Of a DNA stretch of 64,000 nucleotides, positions 1 through 11,759 are shown piece after piece. Below the pieces are notes generated by a model, which searched no databases, was not told the DNA's origin, and saw nothing but the letters and a program-made list of their open reading frames with translations. Origin of the DNA: Cephalopachus bancanus (taxonomy: Eukaryota > Chordata > Mammalia > Primates > Tarsiidae); NCBI GenBank assembly GCA_027257055.1, contig JAPVLO010000045.1:682001-746000 (forward strand), given 5' to 3'. The first letter of the stretch is position 1. Every line of letters begins with the position of its first letter. The position numbers and the translations under genes were made by a program.

Positions 1-255
1 CTCTTACTTGAGAACGAGTTTCTCTTGAGGACATTCATGGAATGAGTTGTATCTGCTTGCCTTGTAAAGACAGAGACTTCTTTCTGTCTTTGCAATCTCT
101 AGCAGACTGCTGTGGCATGCATCAGTCTAGTATAATGTTTACTAAATAATTACACTGTTTCTTTCTCTTCTACTTTTGTGGAGAGGTTTTCTGAGTTGAG
201 AGCATTGAATGAAATGGCCTCCAAATTTCCTTGAAGTTCTCAGATTTGAAGTCCT

Positions 256-585
<330 letters not shown>

Positions 586-869
586 TTAGTACTGGGTTGT
601 TGAAGCTACCATCACATACAAAAGAGAGTTTCTAGGCTATGACTGATGTGATTAGGAAACATCCAGGAATACGAAGGAATGAACAAGAATGAAATTCAGC
701 AGACCACTCACTGAAATGCCACTCATGGTTTTGCAATTTACTTGAAACCCCACAGCTCAGGCCCTTCCTAATACCTCATTCTTTCCCTTCCCATGGTAGC
801 TAGATGCTCAAGATTTTCAGCCGTGCTTGTAAAAATCATCTTTTCTTCTCCTTCCTTACCCACTTCTTT

Positions 870-1140
870 ATTTTATTTTATTTTTTGAGTTGTAGTCTTA
901 CTTCTATGCCCAGGCTGGGGTGCAGTGGCAGGCGTGCTCACGGCCACCCCAGCATCGACCTTTTGGGCTCTAGCGATCCCTCCACCTCAGTCTTCTGAGT
1001 AGCTGGAACTACAGACGCGTGCTACCATGCCTGGCTACTTTTTTATTTTATTGTAGAGACGAGGTCTTGCCAAGTTGCCCGGGCTGGTGTCAAACCCATG
1101 GGCTCAGGCAATCCACTCACCTCGGCCTCCCAAAGTGCTC
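870..1140 (-). repeat. Alu, reverse, abutting a forward Alu
   Basis: It starts with a T-rich end and TTTTGAGTTGTAGTC and ends CCTCCCAAAGTGCT directly against the forward copy at 1141. Confidence 0.93.
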
Positions 1141-1390
1141 CCAAAGTGCTGGGAGGCTGACGCAAAAGGATTGCCTGAGCTCAGGGATTCGAGACCAGCC
1201 TGAGCAACCTGGTGAGACCTCCTCTCTACAACAAATCACAAAAACTAGCTGGGCGTTGTGGTGTGCATCTGTATTTTCAGCTACTTGGAAGGCTGAGGTG
1301 GAAAGGATCACCTTTCCAGCAGGTTGAGGCTGTGGTAGCCTTGAGCATGCCACTACACTTCAGCCTGGGTGACAAAGAAAAAAAAAAAGA
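1141..1390 (+). repeat. Alu, forward, 5'-truncated
   Basis: It begins CCAAAGTGCTGGGAGGCTG, lacking the first 35 or so bases, and ends in an A tail. It forms an inverted pair with 870-1140 without a spacer. Confidence 0.93.
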
Positions 1391-3049
1391 CTGAGATGAA
1401 ATATATAAGCATGTGAGTTTATATGCATAGAAGGTGTCTGGAAGGACATACGTCAAAATGTTTCTGTCTTATCTCTGAAATTGGCTCCAACGACTGTGGG
1501 GTATCAGATTCCAGATGGATGATTTCAATGCTTAATTTGTGCTATTTACCATGTTTCAGATTTTCTGCATGAAAACAAGAATTATGTTTACAATCTCTCT
1601 CTCTCTGTCTGTCTCTTCCTCTCTTTATCTCTCCTTGTCTATCTGTATCATCTTGATCTTTCTTTCTTTGACAAGACAGAATACCAGTGGCGTCAGGATT
1701 GACTGGTTGAGGGTAGGGCAGAGATCCCAGGTAGGGCAATGTATACCTAGCAGAAAAAGATGCTAAGGAGCAGCAAGGGCTACAGCCATTAGACTGACAC
1801 CCAGGTCTAGACCGACAAGGAGCTGTCTGGGAAGTCAGTTAGGTGAGAAAGACCCAAGACCCATGGAGGTCACATCAGAGAGAGAAGACTGGTAAATATA
1901 TTTCATTCCAGCAGACCGGCTCCCTTTCATACGACTTGGTTTTAACTCAATAGAAGGAAGAACTTTCTCATCCTTAGAGCTTGCAGAAAACCAAAGAGTG
2001 TAAAAAATGGTCTCTGCATGGAGCAAGGGTGCATGTGATGATCCACTGGAGTGGAAGAAGCAACTAGGGCTTGTGTCCCTTGCATACTTGAGGCATCCTG
2101 AGGACAGAGCCAGGGTTCCACAGCATGGAGGATTGACAAGGACAAGTGTGCTCCTTGTCTGGCTTTCAGAGTGACTACAATGTGCATGTTAAGTGTACCC
2201 AGAGAGGATCTCGATTTAACTAAAGTCATCCCAGCAAAATGGAGAAGTGACTTTAAATGATTAGTGCAAACCACGCATCTAAGCACAAGCGAACAGCAAG
2301 AAAAAGGCAGGGCTGGTTCTTTTCCAATGCTGAGAATCAGCTCCTTGTTAGCCACATTGGGAGATCAAAATCAAATCTGGCCAGAGGTTGGTCAAACACA
2401 AGTTGAAGTGATTAGGAAGACTATCTGGCATGTGGATTTACTATCTGGCATGTGGATTTACAACAAATCAGGCTGTAAGAGAATATTATGCCTTCAGATA
2501 TTAGTCTCTGATAGTTTGACACCATCATAATTACAAAACTAAGCATTAAGAACATTAATAATAAGAATAAATCTAAAATGAGAGCAAAGGAGGTGAATAA
2601 TGTTAATAAAATAAAACAAAATCATTTCAGAATCATTTCATTTTTATTCAGTTTTTGGGCATGTTTTAATATCCCCTGTATAGAAGTCTCGGCATGTATG
2701 GAAGTATTCCTGCATGTTAGCATGTGACAGATTACTAACAGGTGTGCCCAGGGCAGCAAACGACAGGACACCAGATTGCCCTACTGATTAGACACATGGT
2801 CTCACACGTATCAATTGACTAGAGAAATAAAACAGCTTAGAACTGGAAGTCTTGGAGAAGATGAGTTCCTATCAGTGTGACTGTTCAAACATAAGCTAGA
2901 AAGACAGTCATTTAGTTACACTGTAGAGGAGATTTGAGTGACCTCTGGAGAATTAGGGTGGATGACTTTTAAAGACTTTTCAATCCTAAATTCTGTATTA
3001 CCATGACTCTTCCATGTTTTCAAAGGACTTTGGTCTACTTGTTTCGCAG
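1391..3049. other. Intergenic, no gene seen
   Basis: A CT-rich patch (about 1590-1665) and a 20-bp tandem duplication are the only features. Open frames here have no recognisable domain. Confidence 0.6.
2421..2460. repeat. Perfect 20-bp tandem duplication
   Basis: CTATCTGGCATGTGGATTTA occurs twice head to tail without a mismatch. Confidence 0.97.
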
Positions 3050-3215
3050 TGTTTATCTCATTGTGCCTTTCCTATGTTGATTTATGTCTGTATTTCTCTC
3101 TTCTGAAAGACCAATTTTTTGAGGGCAGAGGTTATTTTGTATTTCTTTTAGCTGTGAATTACCTGAAGTTATGCTTTGTACCTTGAAGGCGTTCAATAAG
3201 TGCTTGATAATCTAA
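3050..3215 (+). repeat. L2 3' end
   Basis: GAGGGCAGAGGTTATTTTGT, a degenerate cost-of-stay region and CGTTCAATAAGTGCTTGATA match the plus-strand L2 3' end order. Confidence 0.6.
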
Positions 3216-3230
3216 ATTATTAAATGTTAT

Positions 3231-3521
3231 TTTTTGGGGGGGTTTTGGGGGGTTGAGTTGGAGTCTCACTCTGTCATCCATGCTGGAGGGCAGTGGCACA
3301 CTCCCAGCCACCACAGCCTGGACCTGCTGGGCTCAGGTGATCCTTCCACCTCAGCCTTCCAAGTAGCTGGAACTACAGGCACGTACCACCATGTCTGGCT
3401 AATTTATTTATTTATTGTAGAGACGAGGTCTCGCCAAGTTGCCCATGCTGGTCTCAAACCCAAGGGCTCAGGAAATTCTCTCATTTCAGCCTCCCAAAGT
3501 GTGAGCCACCAAGCCCTGCCT
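3231..3521 (-). repeat. Alu
   Basis: Reverse dimer beginning GAGTTGGAGTCTCACTCTGT after a T/G-rich tail. It is followed at once by a second reverse Alu sharing the TGTAAAATGTT-like target sequence. Confidence 0.95.
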
Positions 3522-3532
3522 TGTAAAATGTT

Positions 3533-3833
3533 GTTGTTATTATTATTATTATTTGAGTCAGTCTCACTCTGTCACCTAGGCTGGAGTGCAGTGGCACGTG
3601 AACAGCCACCGCATCCTCGACCTGCTGGGCTCAGGCGATCCTTCTCTCAGCCTTCCGAGTAGCTGGAACTACAGGCATGTGCCACCACACCCAGCTAATT
3701 TTTCTTGATTTATTGTACAGATGAGGTCTTACCAAGTTGCCCAGGTTGGTCTCGAACTACTGGGCTCAGGCAATCCTCTCACCTTGGCCTCCCAAAGTGT
3801 TGGGATTATAGGCGTGAGCCTCCTCACCCAGCC
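3533..3833 (-). repeat. Alu
   Basis: Reverse dimer whose tail is now a TTA repeat. It ends CACCCAGCC before TAAAATGTTATT. Confidence 0.95.
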
Positions 3834-4022
3834 TAAAATGTTATTATTTTTAATAAAGCAAAAAGTATCATCTGGCTACTTTAGGAATAAAACAGGATAT
3901 TAAATACCAACAAAAGGAGTGGAGAAAGTTGTTTACAGGTTACTTACTTAGATAGTTTTTGGTATTAAATGCAGATTATTTTCAGTATTGCATACATCAT
4001 CATTGATTAAACTGTCCTTGTG

Positions 4023-4138
4023 CAAAGAAGACAGGACTGTCCTATCATAAATACATCATGGAACTGCATGGAGTTTATCTTGGACAAAGAAGACAGGACT
4101 GTCCCATCATAAATATGTCATTGCACTGCATGGAGTTT
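4023..4138. repeat. Two-unit tandem duplication, about 55 bp each
   Basis: 4023-4077 and 4085-4138 share CAAAGAAGACAGGACTGTCC and ACTGCATGGAGTTT with several substitutions between. It is older than the 2421 duplication because it has diverged. Confidence 0.85.
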
Positions 4139-4573
4139 CCCAATGACAATCAATTCACATATATTTATTGAGCAGTTGCCCTGTGTCAATAGGTGTGGTG
4201 TGCACTGTGAGGGTTATACAGTCAACATTAATAGGGCTTCTGTTCTCAAAGAGCAGGATTCAATTCAGCAGACAACAGCAACAAGACACGCAAGAAGCAG
4301 AGAATGCCAAAATGCCATCTATCACAACATAATAAACACATTCTAATGGAAAGCTTGAAGAGTCCAGGGACAAGAGGATGCCTGTGGGTCAGAGTGACGG
4401 GAGGAGAATGGCGTTAGCAGGACTCTGAAGCACTGACTCCTTTGTTAGCTGGCGAGCCTGGTATTCAAGGTGAGGGCTTGGCCCTGCCTCTGTGATCCAT
4501 GCCAGACATTTGCTGTTAGGTTTCTGGGTAAAATCTCAGCCACAAGTCAGAGAGTTTCTTTGTCATCAGAATC

Positions 4574-4840
4574 ATCAGCATTGGTACATCGTAGGTGCGC
4601 AGTAAGTGTTTGTTGACTGAACGGATTTCTCATGTGAGAACTCTCCTATTTGCCTCTGTGCCTTTGCCTAAACTGGTCTGTTACTTGGAGTTTCTCCTCC
4701 TGTTCCACCTCTCAGGCTTTCTAGATTTAACCAAGGCTTCAGCTCCCCTGGAGTTATTATTCAGATCCCTGATTATCAACCATGAGTTGCCATGATCCAT
4801 CTTCTGTGTTCCCTTGGCCTCTGCCTGCTGCCATGATGAC
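4574..4840 (+). repeat. L2-like arm of an inverted repeat, left
   Basis: It begins with an L2-type end (TAGGTGCGCAGTAAGTGTTT, then TTGACTGAACGGA). It is the reverse complement, at roughly 80% identity by eye, of 5700-5960. Shared blocks include TTCTCATGTGAGAACTCTCC and CAACCATGAGTTGCCATGAT. Confidence 0.75.
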
Positions 4841-5699
4841 ACCTCCCAACCCAATGTTTTTTATCTATAAATGTAGCAAATTGTGGTTTAGTTGATGTAG
4901 AAAATTCCTTCCAGCTATAAAAAAAATCCACAACATCATAAGAAAAGATAATTTCCAGAAAGAGGGACAGATCCAGAGAGCCCAGCCTTGCCAGGGTCTG
5001 CCTTGCGTCTAGTCTGACGGTGACACGCCCAGTCTGAGATCTACGGAGTGGAGAGCATGGCAGGTGGTCTTTGTGACAGCCTGAGCTTCTGTGTGACCCT
5101 CGGGAGGTGCCCTGTCCTGGCCATGCTGTCAGTGTGTCCAGGATGGGTGACCCTGCTGAGGCTGGTTAGCAAGTTTGTCCTTGCTAACCTGTACCTGGGT
5201 GTCACCTGGCTGTGGAGTTGCTACAGTGCTGATGCCACCAAGAAAATGGATTTTGTTCCATCTTTCAGTCAAATCCATCTCTGCTGCTAAGCACAAGAGC
5301 TCGGCTCTTACAGCAGAGACTTTAAAATGACAGTTTCTGGAGGGAGATTTTGCCATTAATGGATTAAGAAAGCATGCTACTGTGAACACAGCAGAAGTAT
5401 GACAAGTAGAATTTAGCCAAGCAATGTCACTTTTCTATTTGCAGTTATCAGGGATGAGGGTGACAATATAGAAAACCAACTATCAGAGCCTTTGTGTCTT
5501 GCTTTTTGTTCTTTTAATTAACAGAACAATTAGAACTAATTGAGTAATATCTATTTAAGTAACTGTTTATCAATTCATTCATTCAACAATATAGCGCTAC
5601 TCCAACACATCAGGCACTGTGCTGTATTTTGCAACTTAGAGACCAATAATATACTGCTCTGCCATCAAAGAGATAAGTTTATGGGAAAGACGAGAGGAC

Positions 5700-5960
5700 A
5701 ATTACAATGCATGGTGACAAGTGGAGGCCAAGGGCACGCAGAGGAAGGATTGTGGCAGCTCATGGTTGGTAATCAGGGAAGAATTCCAGAGAGCTGAAAC
5801 TTCGGGTAAACCTAGAAAATGTGAAAGGTGGAACAGGAAGAGAAAATCCAGGCAACAGAACCAGCTTAAGCAAAGGCACAAAGGCAAATATGGAGAGTTC
5901 TCACATGAGAAGTCCATTCATTCAACAAACACTTATTGAGCACCTATTATGTGCCAGACA
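5700..5960 (-). repeat. L2-like arm of an inverted repeat, right
   Basis: This is the partner of 4574-4840. It contains CAGCTCATGGTTGGTAATCA, GGTGGAACAGGAAGAGAAA and GGAGAGTTCTCACATGAGAA and runs into the L2-type end CATTCAACAAACACTTATTG. Further L2-like sequence follows to about 6050. Confidence 0.75.
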
Positions 5961-6910
5961 CAATTCCAGGTGCCGAAAAAACAGCATTTAACTCAGTAGA
6001 CAAAGATTTCTGCCTCAGGGAGCTGATAGTCTATCAGACAAACAAAAAAATAATAAACATATTAAGTAAGTAAAGAATGCAGCATGTTAGAAGGTAAGAT
6101 GTGTATGGAAAAAAGGAAAGAAGCAGTAGGGCAGGGTGGGAGGATGGGAAACCCCCAGGGTTGATTAAGGCCTCTAAAGGGCAGGATGCAAGTTGGGGAG
6201 GGGAGGACCCCTCAGAGTTGCCTCTCTCCTTGACCTCCTTCTAGACTCTTGCCGGAGCTATCTTGCTGAAATGGATCTTGCTGAAATGGGTCTGAATAGA
6301 ATCGTTCAGTGGTTGTCCCCTGGTTTCAGGCTCATGTGACCAAGCATTTGCCCACCTCAAGCTTCCCTTCAGAGCTTGTGGATGTCTGTTGACAGCTTCC
6401 CCACCATCTCTTGTCCCTTTCACATTTCCTCTCAGGATCCAGTGACTCCAGGGACATTAAAGGCACCCCCAGCACCAAACAGAGGCCAATCCACAGGTTC
6501 TGGCCAGAGTAACCGGTTGTAGGGGGCCTCAGATCTCAAGTGATCCAGTTAGGCCTGTGCCTGAAATGCTGGTGACACAGGGCACTTCTCCTGCTCTGGA
6601 CCATGTCGTATGCAGAGGTGAGACCTGGAACTGGGATGCACACTCCAGTTATTGGGGGAAACCAGCCTGGAGATAAGCTGATAGATGGAGGGGAAAAGCA
6701 AGAGCCTGCAGAGCAGGGACCCTATCCTGGACACACACACATTTGAGAACACATGGTTCCCAGAGCAGCCTCAGCACCCCTAGCAGAGTCTGGAAAGGCA
6801 AACCCTTGGCCCAACCTAGCCATGATAAGTTAGAAGCTACAGGGCAGGGTCCAGCTACGGGATTTCAATAAACCCTACAAGTACTCCTAACACTTTAAAA
6901 AGTGTCTACC

Positions 6911-7007
6911 CAGCCAACATGGACATCTGGTCAACTCAACCGAAGTGGATATCTAGTCAACCTAGCTGAAGTGGACATTTGGTCGACCCAGCCAACATGA
7001 CCATCCC
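6911..7007. repeat. Small minisatellite, 26-27-bp units
   Basis: There are about 3.7 degenerate units, starting at 6911, 6937, 6964 and 6990. Each has the form (C)AGCCAACATGGACATCTGG or CGAAGTGGATATCTAGTC, followed by TCAACC or CGACCC. Confidence 0.8.
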
Positions 7008-7207
7008 ATAGGCCTAGAATAGTTTTCTCAGCCAGTAAATCTGCTTTATAGTTTAAGCCAGTTTGAGTCAGGTTACTGCTACTTGTGTCACCTGCACTTT
7101 GAACCAGTGGGACTTCACTTGTGTCCCTCATTGTCCCTGTATACCTGCTCGGTGGGGACCGTGCTTTTGCCACCGGGTGAAAACTTAGGCAAGGCCCCAT
7201 GACTATT

Positions 7208-7700
7208 CCATCCTTTCTTCTTCTTTGTAAAATTTTGTTTATTGTGGTTAAATACACATAACATATAACTTATCCTTTACCATCTTTAATTGTAACATTC
7301 TGTGGCACTAAATATTCACATCGTTGTATACCATCACCATCATCCATACCTGAAATTTTTCATCACCCCAAACTGAAACTCTATCCCCATTCAACAGTAC
7401 TCCCTGTTGTTCCCTCTTCCCAGTCCCTGGCAGCCTCCATCCTACTTTCTGTCTCTGTGAATTTGACTCCTCTAGGAACCTCATATAAGTTGCCTTCAAG
7501 ATCCATCCATGTTCTAGCATGTATAGAATGTCCTGTCTTCTTCAGACTGAATAATATTCCACTGTATGTCTATTTCACACTTTGTGTATTCATCCATCAG
7601 TGGAAATCTGTGTTGCCTCCACCTCTTGGCTATTGTGAATAATGCTGCTATGGACATGAGCATATAAACATCTGTTCGAGTTCCTGCTTTCACTTCAGGG
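7208..7700 (-). mobile_element. L1 3' UTR fragment
   Basis: Typical minus-strand L1 3' region: AATACACATAACATATAAC, CACTAAATATTCACATCG, CTGAATAATATTCCACTG and GGCTATTGTGAATAATGC. It is 5'-truncated and old. Confidence 0.75.
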
Positions 7701-7949
7701 AAAATCTTATCCCAAATCCACTTCCAAAATCGACTCTACTTTCTCTCCTTGGGGTGATTCTGACATTTTAGTGTTCTGACATTGGTTCTGGATACTTGGA
7801 ATATTTTCTCTTGCATCTAAAAGACTCAGTTAAATCAAGCAACTCAATATCCTGTTACACAACTGAAAACCCATGAGCTGTTGCTAATCAAATGTGATGG
7901 TTCTTAAACTATGAGTCATAGCCCTACCCTCAAAGAGGAAAAGAAACTC

Positions 7950-8165
7950 ACATGTATTTAGAGACTACCAAGTGCTAGACCTCAGAAAAGGCTTTGCATG
8001 TTTTTATCTCATTAAATTTGTGTAACGACCTTGCCAAACGAGGATTCTGATCTTCTTTTACAGATGAGAAAGCTCAGCTTTAGAGAAGACAAGTAGCGTG
8101 TCTGAGGTCCCACAGCCACAAAAGGAAATTTAAACACCAGGCTGCCGGTCTGCTAAGCATTTCCA
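7950..8165 (-). repeat. MIR element
   Basis: Reverse-orientation MIR: TATCTCATTAAATTTGTG, TTACAGATGAGAAAGCTCAG and TCTGAGGTCCCACAGCCAC. Confidence 0.68.
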
Positions 8166-8559
8166 TCATCTCTGCATCCTGCTGTAGTTCCATGTCTAAA
8201 ACTGTGAGCAGGTCAACTGTGGAGGGACTGATCCTAAATCAGCTCTCACAAAAGCAAATACCAGAGTGGTCTGTCCTGCTTTGAGAGTAGTCTGTGTTGC
8301 AGATTGAACTTGATCAGAACTTTGAAGAATGAGGTCATTTAGATAAGCAAAAGGTGGAAGAGAGAACATTCCTGAGGTGGGGAGTATATTAAAGTCAAGG
8401 TAGGGAGAAAGGTATTCATTTGGACTAGGGAGGGACACAGACCACAGCTCACTGAATAAGTAGAGAGTGCCTGTTAGAGAGCAGTCATTGATAAGGTTCT
8501 ATCAGAAGGTTCTGCACACATTAGAGCAAAACTGGAAGTCCAAGCTTTTTGAAAGTAGC

Positions 8560-8885
8560 ATGGCATAACATGTATAACATGTGGTTGAACTTGGACTTGA
8601 ATCTCTGCCTTAGGAATCTTAGGAAGTCATTTCAACACATGGATGCTCTGCTTCCTTACCTGTAAAATAGGGATGATAATACCTAGTCTGTGCAGCTGTT
8701 GTAAGAATTCATGGGCAATCCCCTCGGGTCCCTTCTTACTCTGGGAGCTTTCCTGTCCTTTCAATAAATCCTGCTTTCTAAAAAAAAAAAAAAAAAAAGA
8801 ATTCATGTTGGCATATGTATAAAGTGTCCATCCCAGACCTGGCACATGTGTGATAGTGTTTGTTGCTGTCATCACTGTTATGGTC
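8560..8885 (+). repeat. MIR element carrying the retroposed insert
   Basis: The plus-strand MIR order is CTTGGACTTGAATCTCTGCC, AAGTCATTTCAACAC, CCTTACCTGTAAAATAGGGA and, after the insert, GACCTGGCACATGTG. It is interrupted at 8703-8807. Confidence 0.72.
8703..8807 (+). mobile_element. Tiny retroposed LTR-tail transcript with target duplication
   Basis: AAGAATTCATG occurs at 8703-8713 and 8797-8807. Between them are about 66 nt ending AATAAATCCTGCTTTCT and then a run of 18 or more A. The insert resembles the R end of a class I LTR transcript (GGGAGCTTTCCTGTC before AATAAA). It therefore looks like an L1-mobilised, severely 5'-truncated polyadenylated RNA inserted into a MIR. Confidence 0.8.
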
Positions 8886-9000
8886 CTCAGCAGTGCATTA
8901 GTCGGTGGAAAATGATGGGAGCTCTTAAGCACAGGAGTGGCTGACCCAAGGTGACATTTTGGGAAGACTTGTCTAGCAACAGAATGCAGACTGGCCTTCT

Positions 9001-9287
9001 TGGTCAGGCACTGTGGCTCATGCCTGTAATCCTAGCACTTTGGGAGCCAAGGTAGGAAAATCACTTGAGGTCAGGAGTTCGAGACCAGCCTAGGCAATAT
9101 AGCAAGATGTCATCTCTACAAACAATTAGCCAGATATGGTGGTGCGTGCCTGTAGTCCCAGCTACTTGGGAGACTGAGGTGGAAGGGTTGCTCAGAAGGT
9201 CAAGATTGCAGTGAGCTGTGATCATGCTACTGCACTCAAGCCTGAGCAACAGAGTGAGACTCCAACTGAAAAAAAAAAAAAAAAAAA
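9001..9287 (+). repeat. Alu
   Basis: Forward dimer, TGGTCAGGCACTGTGGCTCA to an A tail of about 19. Confidence 0.96.
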
Positions 9288-9732
9288 GAACGTAGGCTGA
9301 ATTACTGAAAGGTTCTTAGGTTACTGGTATGCAAACCAAAGGACTAGAGCAGGGTGGGAGGAACTAGAATGAAGAGGAAAAGACTACAGAGCTCCCTGGA
9401 GCTTGAAAGTCAAGTAGTAAGCAGAGGAAAAAGGCCAAACAACACTAAACTTTCTAGTAAGAATTATGAGGAGAAGGATGGTGTCCAACTGGTATCAGAG
9501 ACTGAAAATAAAGGAGAACTGATTGTCTGGGAGTGCAGAGGTCCCAGAGGAACTGTTAAAGTCAATCCTGGGCTTGTTGAGTTTGGGAGAATGATAAGAC
9601 ATTGAAAGAAAACTATTTTATTACCATATGTGGGTGAGTTAGAACTGATAGAGAGAATATGGGGAAAATTCAGAGCACCTGAGAGATAGGACACAAGAGT
9701 AGATTTGGCTTGAATGAACTGACAATAGTACT

Positions 9733-9901
9733 CTTTTTTTTTTTTTTTTCCCCTGAGTCAGGGTCTTACTCTGTCGCTCAGGCTGGAGTGTGGTGGCATG
9801 ATCACAGTTGACTGCAGCCTCAACCTCCTGGGCTCAGGTGATCCTTCTGCCTCAACCTCCTGAGTAGTTGGGCCTATAGGCATTAGTCACCACACCTGGC
9901 C
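9733..9901 (-). repeat. Free Alu monomer with target duplication
   Basis: A single reverse monomer with a T tail, flanked by AGTACTCTT on both sides (about 9728 and 9905). The absence of a second arm inside intact duplications means it inserted as a monomer. Confidence 0.85.
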
Positions 9902-11186
9902 TGCAGTACTCTTCATATAAATTATTCTGCATGTCTGAAGCTAGTGGCAAAACAAACAGTGCACTGTTTTACTGAGGAGAAAGCCACAGAGCCCCAGGCA
10001 CCACGAGACTGTGTGGCCATCCCTTGCTTATCCAGCCCAAGGATAGCTCCGTGCTGGGCGAAGCGCCAAGAGATTCATGTGTGTGGCTGAAGAAGGCAAG
10101 TCCGTGCTCTGGAAAGCTGTACGTGTCCACTGCCGGGAACTCTGAACTTTTATCTACAAACGCCTAGTGTGAGTGTTAATAAAACGTGAAGCTAATACAA
10201 GAGCACTGATCCTCACGCAAGTGTACTGGCATTCCACACATCCTCTAGTGGGAATTCCCTGACATTTCTAGATTGCTGGGATACTATTCACTGCAGCATA
10301 TATGACTTGAAAGAGTTAATATTGCCTCCACCCCCATACTTTAACAGTGACCCATTACTTTTGAAAATTTAAGTGGAATTCATTTGATTTAGCACTGGTC
10401 ACATGATTGTATCTTCCTGAGCTTTTTAGAAAAAAGGTTTATTTCAGCAAAAATTACCTAATACAAGAGCTATTCTGTGAGTGAAGATTTTCTTTTGATT
10501 TCACTTCATGTCAGACTATTTCTATGTAAATCACAGCATTGATCATTTCCTCCAAAGAACTAGAACATCAGAATATGGTCCATTTATTCTCTGAATCAAA
10601 TGGCATGCATCATTAGTTGACTCCTTGATGTGGGCTCCATCTTATTGCTATTTTGAGTTTCAGCAGATTGTAAGTGAAAGTCTAAATTTTATACAAGCAG
10701 TGCAATGTCTCCAAAAGCGCCTTCCAGGCAGGAAGGGGGTGGTGAGAGGGGGAGATTGTGTTCTTGCTTTCTTTCTGGGCTACACAAGTGCCCAGTGCCC
10801 ACTGGACTGTTTGCATGTGCAGACAGTCAGCAAACTCCCCTGAAATGGTCACGTCCCTAGCTAGTTTCTCATGTTGTGTAATCATGAGCTGGTAGCCCAG
10901 GTAATAAAGAATATCAAGCAGATGGAAGAATGCTTTGATTTTTATTTAGAGAATTTGAGTAACAAAATTTAAGATTCACTGACAATGCCCCTCCTATGTG
11001 CTCCCATTTCACCCTGACAGTCTCTGGCACAGAAACATTGGGATGTGTTCAGCTCTTTATGAAATTGTCAGTTCTGTGTAGAGACTGCATCTACCTTGCT
11101 CATCATTGGATCCTTGGTACAGTTCCTGTGTCAAAATGTCATAAGCATGCAATGCGTACTTGATTATCTAAACCCATGGATGATTA
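9902..11186. other. Intergenic unique sequence, no gene seen
   Basis: I recognise no repeat or coding similarity. The frames on both strands at 10625-10885 overlap each other and lack domains. Confidence 0.6.
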
Positions 11187-11467
11187 GTCAGACACGGTGG
11201 CTCACGCCTCTAATCCTAGCACTTTGGGAGGCTGAGGCAGAAGGATTGCTTGAGCCCAGGAGTTTGAGATCAGTCTGGGTATCATAGTGAGATCTCATCT
11301 CTACAAAATATCAAAAAATCAACTGGGTGTGGAGGTGCAGGCTGGTAGTCCCAGCTACTTGGGAGGCAGTGGCAGAAGGATCACCTGAGCCTAGGAGATC
11401 AAGGCTGTGGTCAACCACAATTGTTTCACTGCACTTTAGCCTGGGAGACAGAGTGAGACTCAAAAAA
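11187..11467 (+). repeat. Alu
   Basis: Forward dimer with target duplication TAAACCCATGGATG / TAAACCCATGAATG. Confidence 0.95.
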
Positions 11468-11759
11468 ATTAAAATTAAGTAAATAAAATGGTAAAAAAAT
11501 GAATAAACCCATGAATGTTGGCAATTAAGCTGTTTCATTCAACTGTATTCATTCAATCAATAGTTATATTGATTATTTCAATATAATATTTTACACTGCC
11601 TACTAGAATTATAGAAACTTAGAACTACACAGGCAGTGGTTTTCAACTTTAGATGTATGTTGGAATCGCCTGGGAGTTATGCAAAAAAAAATGACATCTG
11701 GGTCCCACCCCCAGAGATTCCAATGCACTGATACACTGGGTGTCTTAAAAGCTCCCCAG

